Assembly (NCBI GenBank): GCA_009829735.1
Contig: CM020618.1
Span: 37,300,894-37,364,893 of the forward strand
Reading direction: 5' to 3'
DNA: 64,000 nucleotides
Origin: Pyropia yezoensis
Taxonomy: Eukaryota; Rhodophyta; Bangiophyceae; Bangiales; Bangiaceae
Both the position numbers and the translations under genes were made by a program. The notes beneath the pieces were generated by a model. The model worked only from the letters and a program-made list of their open reading frames with translations. It ran no database searches and was not told the DNA's origin. How positions within the stretch are numbered: position 1 is the stretch's first letter; every line of letters begins with the position of its first letter. This document shows positions 19,884-30,830 of the stretch, in pieces.

Positions 19884-22052
19884 CTACCGCAATACGCGGC
19901 GATCACCCAGGAGCGTCAGCCCATTCCCGCCCGTACCCACCACCGCCCACCCCTCGGTCGGGTGGAGGGCCACCGCCGACACCGCGACAGGCGTCGGCAC
20001 GTGCACGGCGGCGCCGCCCCAGCCCGCCCCCCCCCCCCCCGCCACCCGCACGACCGTCATGCCGGCAACGGACCGGGCCGGCACGCCCACCTCCCACCCG
20101 CCCCACCCGGCACACCGCACCGCGGGGCGGGGGCGCACCGTCAGGGGCAGGCCGCCGGGGGCCGGGGGCGCGCCCCGCGGCGCCGCCGCGCCCACCGCCA
20201 CGAGGGTGTCCGTGAGGGGCGACGCGGCGGCGCCCCCCACCGCGCCACCCCCCCCGCCCGCCTCATCCACGTGGAGCACCGTGACGGCGGGGGGGGGCGC
20301 CGCCCGCCACCCCCCCCCGCCGCTCCCGCGCCGCCCGGCGCCCACCCCCCCGCGGGGGCCCACTCCACGACCCCCACCGCCCCCCCCGCGCCCAGCCAGG
20401 CGACCGCTCCCCCCGGCTCCCCCACCAGCGGCAGCAGCGCGTCCACCGCACCCGGCAGGCGGGCGGCCGCCAGGGGACGCGCCAGCCGCCGCAAGTCGTA
20501 CAGCGCCGTGGCGCCCGCGTCCGCAGCCACGGCCAGCGCGGCGGCGCCGCCGCCGGGCCCCGCGCCCACCCCCACCGCCGCAACGGCGGTGGCGTGGCCG
20601 ACCGCCGCCGCCGGCAGGGGCGCCACCCCCCCCACCGCGGCGGCACCGCCGAGGCGGGACCCCCCCACGCCGCCGCCGCCGCCGCCGCCAAACCCCGCCC
20701 GCGGCGGCACGCGGGTGTCATGGACGGCCACCCCCCCGCAGCGGCCAACCACCGCCAGCGTGGCGCCGCCCGTGGCGGCCAGGTCGGTCACCCCCCCGCG
20801 GCCCCGCCCGCGGGCGGCCGCCGCCCACCCCGGCCGGGGCACGACCGTCGCCACGTCCACCGACACCACCCCCCCAGTGCGAGTGCCGACGTGGAGGACG
20901 TCCCCGCCGCCGGCGGCGGCCCACGCCAGGACCGCCACCGCGTCGCCACCGGGGGGGAGCGCCAGCCGCCGGCTGCGGTCGCCTCCCCCACCGCCCACGC
21001 CCCCCCCACCGCCCCCGCCCCCCCCCCCGCCCCCGCCCCCCCCACCGCTGGCGCCACCGCCGGCACCACCACCCGCCGCAACGGCCGCCGCGGCGGGCTC
21101 GTGCACCTCCACCGCCCCCGCCCCCGACGCGGCCGCGAGCAGCGCGGCGTCCCCCCCACACAGCGCCACGTCCGCAATGTGGCCCCGCCAGCCTGATGCG
21201 GCCGCCAGCAGCGACGCGGCAGACGCGTAGGGGGGCAGGCTGCCGGCGGCGGCGGCCAGGCCGACCGGCGCCAGCTGCCGGTGCGCGGGCAGGGGTGCCA
21301 GGTCGGCCAGCAGGCCCGCCGACAGGCGCTGCCGGCACGCCGCCGACGGCCAGCGGGTGCGCGCGCCGAGGAGCTCCCGCGCGTGGAGGTGCCGCCAGAG
21401 GGTGCGGGGGGGGTGCCGCACCCGTGGGGGGGGTTCGGGGGGGGCAGACGCCGGGGACTCCTCGGCCGACTCGATGTCGTCGCCGTCGTCGTCGCCGTCG
21501 TCGCCCCGCCGTTCGCTCCTGACAGCAGCGTCGGCGGGACGGCGGTGCAGGCGGAGGGAGGGGACCCGCCGCAGCCGCCGGTCCAGGTGCGCCGCCGGGT
21601 CGGCACGAGGCGGGGGGGGGGTGACGGGCAGCGTCGCCGCCGCCGCCGCCGCTGCGTCAATGGCCGCCACCGCCGCCGCCGCGGCGGCGGCGGTGCCTGG
21701 CGTTGGCGGCCGCCGCCGCCGGAAGGGGGGGGGGGGGGGCACGTCGCCGGCTGGGCGCTGCTGCTGCTGCTGCCGCCGCCGCCGCCGCCGTTGACGGCCC
21801 TGCCGCCGTTGCCCCACCCTTCGCCGCGGCCGAATACCCTTGGCGCTTGCGTCCAGAGGCGGCGACGGTCGTAGTCCCCGCCGCGGGACGCCGTGCGGCC
21901 GCGCCGCCGCGGTCGCCGCCAGTCGAAAGTGCAGACGGGGGCCGCCGCGCCGGGCGGGGGCGCGCCGCCGCCTTGGCCGCCGCCGTCGCCGCCGTTGCTG
22001 CGCCTGCTGGCGGCGGCGGCAGCACCTCCCACAGCGACTGCTGGCGGAACAT
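19884..22052 (-). CDS. Probable beta-propeller (WD40-like) protein, frame broken at homopolymers
   Basis: The main frame (to about 20310) has no ATG, but the ATG at 22052 opens a neighbouring frame (MFRQQSLWEVL). Moving across the 13-G run at 21725-21737 joins that frame to the main one. At the 9-C run at 20310-20318 the protein shifts again to a frame ending at 19884. Joined this way, the C-terminal half shows weak propeller blades: DIADVALCGGDAALLAA-like strands, GGVVSVDVATV, LAVVGRCGGVAVHDTRVPP, LAVAADAGATALYDLRRLARP and AVALHPTEGWAVVGTGG. A TLWRHLHARELLGAR helix and Gly/Ala-rich inserts precede them. It is divergent from the lipase gene, 608 bp away. Function is unknown. Either sequence errors or two real frameshifts must be invoked. 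Confidence 0.5.
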
Positions 22053-22659
22053 AGTGCCAGAGGCGGGGAAGGGGGGGCCGGAGGGGGGGGCGGGGACGAT
22101 AAGGGGGAGGCGCGCAGCCGGTGGGGCAACCGCTTGGGGTGTGGGAGATGCGGCTCAGGACGCGGTGCAGGGGGAGATGAAGGGCGGTCTGGAGTGGTGC
22201 GCCTTGGGCAGGGGGTGGCTGGGGGGAGACTGTCTTGTCCATCTTCACGGCGTCGCGGAGACCGCGCCTCGACAACGGCACCGTCCCGCCAAAACAACGT
22301 GACCGGCGCGCGCAGTGAGCCCGCACTGCTGTTCCGGGAATAGAGATGAGAAGAATTTCTCTTGCTGGGGCTCGATCAGTCATTTAAGCCATCAGTAATG
22401 GGTCATTGACCTGAGAGATATTTATGCAGGTCACTCGCGACCTCCTGCAAGCCAAATAGATTTTAGACAACGGTGAAAGCTACGAGGCGTCATCCCAAAA
22501 ATCAGCTTTTTCTATCTAGATAACAATGTTTTAAGCCATGTTGAGAAATCTTGCCAGCACACCCTTCACTCTCCCTTCTCCCCGCCATCACCGCACCTCT
22601 TGAACCCCCATCGGTTGACCGCCGACCTTCAATATCGGTGCTGGTGCCCCTCGGTGGCG
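22053..22659. promoter_or_regulatory. Divergent intergenic region with an AT-rich core
   Basis: This 607-bp gap separates two divergently transcribed genes. The stretch at about 22330-22550 is sharply AT-richer than its surroundings (for example gagaagaatttctcttg and tagataacaatgtttta). It probably holds both promoters. No defined factor-binding site is claimed. Confidence 0.35.
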
Positions 22660-25600
22660 ATGCAGGCCGTGGGACGCTGGTGGGGCGCGTGGCGCCGCCC
22701 TCCGCCCGGCGCCGCTCCCCCCATCAATGCCACCGCCACTGCTGCTGGCGCCCCCCCCTCACCTGCGGCTGTCGCCGACGGCGGCGCCTCGTCTGACCTC
22801 ATCACCCACACCTTTTTGCACGAGGTGGTTGACGGCAGCCGTCGGGGCCTCCCGCGGACCAGCGACGGCGGTGGCCCAGCAGCTGGGACTGGGGCCAGCG
22901 CCGGGGGTGACCCCGCCGGGGCCGCCAGGAAACCACCCTCCGCGTCCCCCTCGAGTGGCACGGACGATGCCGCTTCGAGTGGCACGGACGACACGGTTGA
23001 CTGTGGCGATGGGAGGGGGGTTGAGGATGAGGACGACGACGACGACGAAGACGCTTGGTCGTCGGCCGACGAGGACAAGGGCCTGCAGCCCGACGACCAG
23101 ACGTGCCTGCGCGGCGGCGACGCGGCCGCCCCGCGCACGCTCATTGAGACGCTCAGCTCGGCGGCGCTCAGGCGGCTGCTCCGCGTGTCGGGCGCGGCCT
23201 ACGCCGTCGCCATCCTTTACACGGCGGTACTGGTGGCCGTTGGTCACGCCCACGCCGTTGAGGTGGGCCTCCCCACTGAGGTGTTCGGCACGGAGGAGGT
23301 GGTGCGGGTGGATGTGGAGCTGCTGCCGCCGGCGCTGATGGTCGTCCACGTGGCCATCGCGTCGGTCCTCTTTTTCGTCATCGTCGTTGCCGCCGTTGCC
23401 CTCACTGCCCACGTGTGGTCGGTGCCGCGGGCGCGCCGTGCAGACGAGCAGGTTTGGACAATTGTGCTGCTGTGGGCGGCCGCCATCTACGCGGTGCCCA
23501 TCACAGAGTACGAGGCCCTCCTCCTCTTCCGTTTATTCCTGTCTGACAACGAGGACCCTGACGATGGTGCTGCTAGCGATGCATCAGAGGTGCTGCTCTT
23601 TTTCCTGGCGCTGGGCGCCGTCGCGTTTGCGGGCTTCATCCTCTGGTACGGCTCCACGACGGTGGCGTCTTTCCGCAAGCTAGAAGGCTCCCGCGGCCGC
23701 GTTCGCTTCTACCTCCCCCGCACGGTGCTGCTGGTTATCCACGTTGCGCTGCGTGTCAATGCATACGTCTCCCTCCCGGGCGCCGAAGTCGCTTTCAGCA
23801 TTTTCCCCGTCGCGAGTGTGGCCTACCTCCTCCGCCTGGTAGTGGCCCGTCCCGTGAGCGCGCCCCTGAGCGACGACCCGTTTGCGCTGGGCGCCGCAGT
23901 CGCTGTCATTTCCGTCGAGGCAGTGCTGGTGGGGGTCCTGCTCGTCGAGATGCGTCTGACCGCCCACACCCTGGGGCGGTCCTCCTTTGCGCGGACCCGC
24001 CGAAAGCACGTGGCCCACCGCTTTTATCGCCTCCACGCCCGGCGTATGGCTATCGCCTCCTCCTTGTGCGTGCTTCTGACGGCCGTCGCGCCGCCGATTG
24101 GGCTCAACATCCTCGTCCAGCGGGCCAAGGTGCTACTCGTGTTGACAGAAGCACTCGGCCACGGGCCCCCCTTCCGGCTTCTTGTGACAACCTACGTGCT
24201 CGTCGAGGCGATCCTCGCGCTGCCCCCGCACGTGACGGGCGTGCGCGCCCTCTTCTCCCGCCCCCGGCGGGTGGCCAGGTCGTGGGAGGCGGACCATGGG
24301 GATGAGCTGAGCAGCAACGCCAGCATTGCATCCTCCGTGTCGACGGTTGGGGAAGGGGGGGCGGAGGTCGTGTTGGCGGGGGGGGCCGCGGCGTACCGCA
24401 CGCGACTGCGGGAGGCGTTTGTGCCCCTGCCTGGAGATGGGGGCGGGGGAAGGGGAGGGGGCGGCATCGTTGGCAGGAAAGATGCTGAAGGGGGCAGGGG
24501 GAGAAGCTCTGACGTCCTTGGTGGCCGCCACGCTTCCGGGCCCGGGCGCATCGGCGGGCGCCTCGCGCACGCCCCCCCCCCCCGTGGCCGCCGCCGCCTG
24601 GACATTCGGCCTGGCACGTTTGTGCTGACCACCGCCGCCAAGCTCCTCAATCTCTCCTGGTTGGCGTACAACCAGCCACCGCCGCCAACCCCCTACCTCT
24701 GCCCCCGCTGGGCGTGGGGCGCCCCCGACCGCCTGATCTCCGTCAAGCGCATCTACCACGGCCCGACTGACACGCTCGTCCTGTTTGTGAGGCTCCCAGA
24801 CAGGCTGGTGGTGGCGTTCCGGGGGACCGTAAGCGCCACCAATACGTGGACGGACCTGGCCGTTTCCCTCATCCCCGTGGAGGCGGTGCTTGACGCCGAC
24901 TTGGGGGCGACACTGGATGCCGCTGCAGCGGCCGCCGCTGCCGCTACACGCGCTGCTGCTACTGCTGCCGCCTCAGCTGGCGGTGCCCACGATGCTTCGT
25001 CCTTGAGGTCGGCGCCCCTGCCTGGCTCGGACAGTGGCGCCGACGCAGAGGCGGCGTCTCCCCCCCCCCTCGGCTCGTCCCACGCCCCCCCCAATGCTGA
25101 GGTGCCCGACGTCGACGCGGCCGCGAGTCGCCCCCGCCTGTGGGCGGCGGCGCGGGTGCATGCGGGCTTTGGCACCGCCTACGCGGCAGTGCGGGGGGAG
25201 GTGGTGGCCACGTTCTTGGCCATGCGGGCCGCCCACCCCCTCCTGCCGTGGCTGGTCACGGGGCATTCCATGGGGGGAGCGCTCGGCTGCATCGCCGCCC
25301 TAGACCTGTCTATCCTCAACGCCGCCCGTGAGCTGGACGGCGGGTGGGGGGGGGGCGGTGCGGGGGGGGGGGGCGCGGCCGCCGCAACGGCGGCGGTGGC
25401 GACCCCGCTGAGGAGTGCGGGGTCGGCCGTCAGCGGGTCTGGCGCGCTGGCTGGTCTGGACGCGCCACGCCGCAAGATGACGCTGGCTTTCTTCGCGCCG
25501 CCCGCTGGCCGCAGCGGTAACGCCGGCGGTGGCGACGCCGGCGTCAGTGGCGGCGGCGGCGGTAATGGAGGTGGCCTCCTTTCATCTCTATCCATGCGGC

Positions 25601-26586
25601 AGCGGCGGCGGCGGCCAGCCTGCGCCCCCCCGCCCCCCCCCCCGTGGCTCAGCGTGACCACTTTTGGGGCCCCAAAGGTGGGTAACGCCGCCTGGGTGTC
25701 CCTTGTGAACAGCCTTGTGCCCGACCACTGGCGGTGCGTCGTGGCCAATGATGTAATCACGACGGTCCCCCCCTTCAGGTCGTACGCCCACGCGGGGACG
25801 GCGGTGCTGCTGGACTTGGCGGGCGACCTCTTTATTGACCCACTGACGGCGACCAAGCGGACCCTCCACGGCGGGGCGGTCAGCATCCGGTTCCACGGCC
25901 GATCCGCGTACATGCTGGCGCTCTCGGCGGTGGGGGTGAGCCGCTTCCACGGGTCCAGCTCCCGGCGCAGACTCTTTTGGCGGTGGCCCCTGCCGCCCGT
26001 TTCCAAGCACCTGCTCGGCGCGCCGCGGCCGCCAAAGGCCCGCCTGTCGTGCCTCACGTGCGACGCGGACCTGCGACCCGATGCGCCGACGGTGAGCCTG
26101 GCACGGGGTGCGGCGGACGCCGCCGCCGCCGCCGCCGACGCCGTCTCTGTGGCGGCGTCCGCAAGCGCCGATGCGCGGGGGCGGTGGGGGCGCTGGACCG
26201 CGTGGGCGCGGCGGGGGATGGGCGGGGCAGGGGGGGGGGGTGCCGCCGCCCGCCGTCACCCCATCCCGCCGCCCGTCCTGGGCCGCTGGGCACGGCTGGT
26301 GCAGGCGGCGCGCACCGCGCAGCGGGCGGCAGAGGTGGCTGCGCACCCGCGGCGGGCGCGGCGGCTGCGGCCGCTGGCGCCCCTCGCGCCGGTAGAGACG
26401 TACATTGCCGCGGCCGCGGCGGCGGCGGCAACAACGGCAGTGGCGGCGGCGACGGCGGTGACGGCGTCGGCACCGGCACTGGCAGCAACGACGACCACGA
26501 CGACGGAGCCGACGGCGACGGCGGCGGCGGCGGCGGGCCAGGGGGAAGGCCCCGACAAGGGCGACGCGCCCATTTCCGTTGTGTAG
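22660..26586 (+). CDS. Multi-pass membrane protein with a C-terminal class 3 lipase domain
   Basis: The ATG at 22660 is the first in frame and gives 1308 residues without an intron. After a low-complexity acidic N-terminus come about eight hydrophobic segments between residues 190 and 550. The lipase module follows (about 670-1090): LLNLSWLAYN, the VVAFRGTVSATNTWTDL strand, the nucleophile elbow GHSMGGAL with Ser870, Asp1031 in VANDVITTVPP, and a probable catalytic His1079 in RFHGRSAY. This resembles sn-1-specific diacylglycerol lipases and other fungal-type class 3 lipases, which release fatty acid from acylglycerols. Gly/Ala inserts interrupt the domain (about 755-830 and 890-960). The C-terminal 200 residues are Ala/Thr-rich. 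Having roughly twice the four membrane segments of animal DAG lipases is notable. The substrate is inferred. Confidence 0.8.
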   Translation: MQAVGRWWGAWRRPPPGAAPPINATATAAGAPPSPAAVADGGASSDLITHTFLHEVVDGSRRGLPRTSDGGGPAAGTGASAGGDPAGAARKPPSASPSSGTDDAASSGTDDTVDCGDGRGVEDEDDDDDEDAWSSADEDKGLQPDDQTCLRGGDAAAPRTLIETLSSAALRRLLRVSGAAYAVAILYTAVLVAVGHAHAVEVGLPTEVFGTEEVVRVDVELLPPALMVVHVAIASVLFFVIVVAAVALTAHVWSVPRARRADEQVWTIVLLWAAAIYAVPITEYEALLLFRLFLSDNEDPDDGAASDASEVLLFFLALGAVAFAGFILWYGSTTVASFRKLEGSRGRVRFYLPRTVLLVIHVALRVNAYVSLPGAEVAFSIFPVASVAYLLRLVVARPVSAPLSDDPFALGAAVAVISVEAVLVGVLLVEMRLTAHTLGRSSFARTRRKHVAHRFYRLHARRMAIASSLCVLLTAVAPPIGLNILVQRAKVLLVLTEALGHGPPFRLLVTTYVLVEAILALPPHVTGVRALFSRPRRVARSWEADHGDELSSNASIASSVSTVGEGGAEVVLAGGAAAYRTRLREAFVPLPGDGGGGRGGGGIVGRKDAEGGRGRSSDVLGGRHASGPGRIGGRLAHAPPPRGRRRLDIRPGTFVLTTAAKLLNLSWLAYNQPPPPTPYLCPRWAWGAPDRLISVKRIYHGPTDTLVLFVRLPDRLVVAFRGTVSATNTWTDLAVSLIPVEAVLDADLGATLDAAAAAAAAATRAAATAAASAGGAHDASSLRSAPLPGSDSGADAEAASPPPLGSSHAPPNAEVPDVDAAASRPRLWAAARVHAGFGTAYAAVRGEVVATFLAMRAAHPLLPWLVTGHSMGGALGCIAALDLSILNAARELDGGWGGGGAGGGGAAAATAAVATPLRSAGSAVSGSGALAGLDAPRRKMTLAFFAPPAGRSGNAGGGDAGVSGGGGGNGGGLLSSLSMRQRRRRPACAPPPPPPWLSVTTFGAPKVGNAAWVSLVNSLVPDHWRCVVANDVITTVPPFRSYAHAGTAVLLDLAGDLFIDPLTATKRTLHGGAVSIRFHGRSAYMLALSAVGVSRFHGSSSRRRLFWRWPLPPVSKHLLGAPRPPKARLSCLTCDADLRPDAPTVSLARGAADAAAAAADAVSVAASASADARGRWGRWTAWARRGMGGAGGGGAAARRHPIPPPVLGRWARLVQAARTAQRAAEVAAHPRRARRLRPLAPLAPVETYIAAAAAAAATTAVAAATAVTASAPALAATTTTTTEPTATAAAAAGQGEGPDKGDAPISVV

Positions 26587-27555
26587 GGGTTGGCCGTTTG
26601 GCTGGTTCGTGCTCGGGGCATAGGCGCGCACTATCGAGCGGGGTGGGAAGCGAGGGTGGGGAGGGGAGGGAGACCCGGGGGCAGCGTGGATGGCGTAAAA
26701 CTCTCTTTAAGGCGTGTAACTGGCGCGTAGCTCTACTTTGGAGACTGGGCGTGGGCGTGTGGCCCGTCGCTCGCGGCCGCCGCCGTGCAACAGCGGTGGC
26801 CGTGGCTTGCCCCACGGACCCGACGGCGAACCGTCCCCGTTTCCACCCCGGCGGTCCCTCCCCTTGGGTGCCGTCCCCCCTTGCCCACAATCCCGCAGGT
26901 GTCCCCCCCGCGGCGCGACACAGCCCGGCGCACACCCCGCGTTCCCGGCGCGCCGCTCCACGGCGGCGGGGCGGGCACGCGGCAGCCGCGGACGGGGCGG
27001 GCGCTGCCGAGCGCGGCGACGGCACGCGCGGCGACCGCCGCGCCGGCGGCTCGCGCCGCCGCGCGCCACGCCGCCGATGGCTGGGGCAGTGGCGCCCGCC
27101 GCCCCGCGTGTAGGATGCCTGGTGTGGCCGTGGCGGGCGCGGCTGTTTGCCCCCTGCACTCAGCTGGCGTTCGCATTGTCTCGACGAGGGGGGGGGGTGG
27201 GGGGGAGGGGGGGGAAGCGGCGGCAACCACCGACCTCCCCCCCTTATTCCTCTGTCGCCCCCCACCTGTTCGTCTTCTTCCCACTGGGTCTAAAGCCGGT
27301 GAGCCTTTCCCCCCCACCCACCCGACCGGAGTCTCCCCACGTGCGCACCGTCTGGGGGAGCGCGCGTCACGGGTGTCTTGGGAAAACGAAACGTGCAGGC
27401 GAGAAAAACACGCGGCACCGTGCCCGGGCCGTGGGCAACGCATGACTATATACAGTGAGAGTATGCCCCAGGGGCGGGTACATTGCCTCCTGCCACCACC
27501 CCCAGCCCCCCCGCCCCCCCCCCACCTCACAGGCGCCCTTGATACGCCGACTCCC
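26587..27555. other. Intergenic, low-complexity GC-rich
   Basis: All frames are long but biased (Arg, Pro, Gly, Ala), and I recognise no motif. A TATA-like tatata lies at about 27446, with no gene assignable to it. Confidence 0.25.
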
Positions 27556-27757
27556 CTAGACCACCCACGCACGCGACCGCCGCGTCACAGAGACGGGAGT
27601 TGGCAGCGGCAGGCCGGGTCGACGCTCACAGCAGCGGTGACGCAGCGACAGGGCCGCGCAGCGGGGCGCTACGGCAGCAGCCAGGCAGCGACAGGTGCCG
27701 CACCCCCCCCCCCCCCCCCCCCCCCACCCCCCCACCGGCCCCGCCCCCCCCCCGGGG

Positions 27758-27788
<31 letters not shown>

Positions 27789-28293
27789 CGTCCACGGGGC
27801 TCCCCTCCCCCCCCCCCGCCCCTGCGCCGGCGGTCATGGCAAACAGCGGCGGCGGCAGGGGCGTCGTGTCACCCCCACCCCCCGCGGCGGGGCTCCCCAC
27901 CGACGGGGGGGCCACCGGCACGTCCACCACCGCAGCCGCGGCGGCGGCAGCAGACGCAACAGCTGAGGAGGCCGGGGGAGACGGCGACAGCGGCGCGCCG
28001 CCGCGACCGCCGCCGCCGCCGCAGCCGCCGCCGCCGCCGCCGCCGCCGTCAATGCCGTCGACCGTCGTTGGGGGGGGCTCGTCTGGGAAGGCGACGCGCG
28101 TCTCTGGGGCGGCGGCGGCCGGGGCGGCCGCCCCGACGGCCGCCCCGCCGGCCGCCTTGCCGCCGCGCCCGCCGCCCAGCGGCGCCACCACCCCCCGCAT
28201 GCGCTGCAGGGTGAGGGCGCCCGCGAGGAGGAGGCCCGCGCCGGCAATGGCCACCACCACCACCGTCGACGTGGCGGGGGGGATGCCGCCCAT
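27556..28293 (-). CDS. Hypothetical single-pass membrane protein
   Basis: From the ATG at 28293 the frame begins with a short polar stretch and one strong transmembrane segment (STVVVVAIAGAGLLLAGALT, about residues 9-28), followed by RMRGVVAP. This would suit a small membrane protein anchored at its N-terminus. The rest is low-complexity Gly/Ala/Pro and crosses a 28-C and a 23-C run, where the frame cannot be trusted. No family is recognised. The C-terminal boundary given here is nominal. Confidence 0.22.
27703..27789. repeat. Two long poly-C tracts (23 and 28 nt)
   Basis: Uninterrupted C runs span 27703-27725 and 27762-27789, separated by a C/G-rich 36-bp spacer. Such tracts are likely sites of base-calling or assembly error. 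Confidence 0.9.
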
Positions 28294-28390
28294 GGTGGGC
28301 AAAAAAACACCCAGACGGCGGGCGTCGGCAACAACCCGAGGGGCGGCGAGGGAGAGGGGCGGGCGGGGGAGGGAGGGAGGAGGCGGCGGC

Positions 28391-28422
<32 letters not shown>

Positions 28423-30104
28423 ACGACAAGCCGGTGCCGACGGAAAGTGGGGAGCGGTTGACGAAGAGGCGCGCGGGGGGAGCGGGCGGGGGAGGGAGGG
28501 AGGAGCGGGCACCCAGCAGAGGGGCGGCGTCCACCCTGCAGGGAGGCTGCCGCAGCCGGCAGCAGCGGTCGCTGCGGGCGTGAGGTCATCGCCACGGCCG
28601 GGGCGGCGGGGGGCCTGGCCCGCGCGCCGCCACCAACGGCGCGGGGCGTGCGACGCTGCGGGGGGGGCGGGCGCGGCGTGGCGCCGGCAGCCCGCCCGCC
28701 TGCCCGCCCGCCCGCTCGCCCGCTCGCCCGCCCGCCCGCCCGCTGCCGCCGCCGCCATTGTGACGGCAGCGCCGCCGCTGAGGGGCAAGCGCGGCGACAG
28801 CTACGCGGGGGGGCGGGGGCCGGGAGCAGGGGGGGCGGTGCCCCGCAGCGGCGGCGCGACGCGCCACCCACCCCCCCCCCCGCCGCCACCCGCCTGGGTC
28901 GACGTTGACGGGGCCGCGACCGTGACCGAGTGTGTAATCGTGGCTGTGACCGTGGCGGTGGGGGTGGGGATGGCGGTTGCGGTGGGCGTGGGGGGGTACT
29001 GTACAGTACACTGTACTGTTACATATGACACACCGCCCGCGTCTGGGTAGGTGGCAGTGGGGTTAGGGGCAGCGGAGAGAGCGACGGATCAGAGAGGCTT
29101 GGTGGAATTCGAGCCGCCCGGCGGTTGGTCGTCGGACGCCTCGCCGCGGCAGGTCCAGGGCCAGGCGCTGGCGATCCAAGGGAGAGAGGGAATGGGGGCA
29201 ACGGTGGACCGCCAGCCGACCGGCGACCGCGGTATATAGGTAGGGGGACTGCAGCCCACCTTGCTGCCGCCAATGCCGCCACTGGGGAGGGGCGGTCGCG
29301 GGGTGGAATTGGGGGCCGGTGACCCCCCCAAACAGCGTGGGGCCCCCCCTCGCCCGTCGGGGCGGGCAAGAGAGCACCCACGCCGAGAGGGGGGGGACAG
29401 GTGGGGCGCGCACGCCGTGGGGAGTGTGGGGGGGAAGGGGGGGGGGGCGGTAGCGTACGGGGTGACCCGACCCCGCGGCGGCCGGCCGCGCGCGGGTGGC
29501 CACAGGGGCAGGCGGTCGGGCGGCACGGCGGCGACGGCGGCGGGCCACTGGCCGTGCCTGACCTGCCCGCTCCCCGCAGCGTCAAGAGCAGGACACACGC
29601 ACGCAGGCGGCGTCAGGCTGGGGGACGGCAAGAGAGGGGAAAGAAAAAAAAGAGAATGGAAAGCAAAGGCGACAGGGCGAGCACCGCCGACGTCGTGCGC
29701 GCACGCCGCGCGGGGCGACACGGCCCGTGGCGGTGGCGGCGGCGGCACCATCCTCGCTGGCCGCGCCGACCGCCATGCCCCCGCCACGGCGGGCGCTACC
29801 CCGGGCGGCCGCCCCGCGACAGACGCTGGGTAGGGGGAGCGTGCGTGCCACCCGCCCCAGCCGCACGCCACCCGCCGCCCCCGCCCGCCGTCGTCCACCC
29901 GCCTGCCGGTCCTTGCCAACGCCTCCCATCTCTACCGGCCACAGGCAAAGCATCCCTCCCTCCCAGCCACTGCCGACCCCATCGACCTAGCCCCACCCCC
30001 CCCCTCTGTTGCCCAAGGAACGCGTCGTTAACCCAGCACAGCCCCACCCCCCCCCTACCCCGCCACCACCACAGTGGCGAATTCACCACCCCCCGAGCAG
30101 CTCA
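28294..30104. other. Intergenic, homopolymer-rich
   Basis: A 28-nt poly-G run spans 28391-28418. A short palindromic tract made of tactgtac units lies at about 28997-29020, and a TATA-like tatatagg at about 29233. Frames on both strands are Pro/Arg/Gly-rich shadows with no motif, and no gene can be supported. Confidence 0.3.
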
Positions 30105-30830
30105 TCACAGTTTTTGCAGCGCATCATAATGGTTGTACCCATTGTACAGCACCCGCACCGGCGTCTTGGCCGCCCCCTTGGCTACCTTGCCCCACTCCGC
30201 CCCATATTCGGCAATCTTGCGGTACCGCCCGCCCCCGCCCCCCCCCTCCCGCAGGTACACCGCGATGGGCACACGGAGGACGTCGGCGAGCGCCAGCATC
30301 TCCGCCTCGCCGGCGTAGAATGACGGCCGCCGGAGCGCCGAGCAGTAAGCGTCCATGTTGCCCTCGACAATCATGCGGTCAACAAATTCGCGCTTGCGGA
30401 CGACGCACATCTCCTTCCACGCGAGCGCGCGGAGGGCGTCGGCGTCGCCAACCTCGAGCTTCTCCGGCAACGGCCGCCCCGCCGCCAGCGCCAGCGACCG
30501 CGCGATGGAGCGGAAGAGGCAGCGGCCGTCGCCGCGGATGGAGAGGACGCGCGCGCGGGCGGCGGGGAGGTACGTGTCGTCGGGGGCGCCCCCTGCAGAC
30601 GCCCGCGCGGGGCCCCGGTGGCGGGGGGTGGACGGGGGGGACAACGCCTTGACGGGGATGGCTGCCCGCGCCCACGCGACGAGCGGGTGGGAGGCGATGG
30701 CGGTGGCAACCGCGTCGCCGGCAAACGCCAGCGCGCCCGACGCAAAGGCCAGATGGTGGGGGGGGGGTTCATGGGAAGAGTTTCGGGGGGGGGGGGGACG
30801 CCGCGAGCACACGCCGGGCCTCATCGTCAT
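30105..30830 (-). CDS. OTU-family cysteine protease (plant OTU3/OTU4-like)
   Basis: From the ATG at 30830 the product has 241 residues; an in-frame ATG at 30965 would add 45 more. The ovarian-tumour protease triad is visible: Asp101 and the nucleophile Cys104 in GDGRCLFRSIARSL, and His234 in NGYNHYDAL near the C-terminus. The segments between them (KREFVDRMIVEGNMDAYC, GEAEMLALADVLRVPIAVYL, KIAEYGAEWG) follow the order of the Arabidopsis OTU3/OTU4 group, which cleave ubiquitin chains. The first 90 residues are basic and Ala/Pro-rich and could be a targeting or disordered region. No intron is needed. Confidence 0.85.
   Translation of the reverse strand: MTMRPGVCSRRPPPPRNSSHEPPPHHLAFASGALAFAGDAVATAIASHPLVAWARAAIPVKALSPPSTPRHRGPARASAGGAPDDTYLPAARARVLSIRGDGRCLFRSIARSLALAAGRPLPEKLEVGDADALRALAWKEMCVVRKREFVDRMIVEGNMDAYCSALRRPSFYAGEAEMLALADVLRVPIAVYLREGGGGGGRYRKIAEYGAEWGKVAKGAAKTPVRVLYNGYNHYDALQKL

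Noticed and set aside
19807..21522. 571-codon plus-strand Pro/Arg-rich ORF
   Set aside because: Antisense to the propeller-like gene; composition is that of a GC-rich shadow with no motif.
25588..26631. Long minus-strand Arg/Pro-rich ORFs across the lipase gene
   Set aside because: They oppose a convincing lipase domain and carry no motif of their own.
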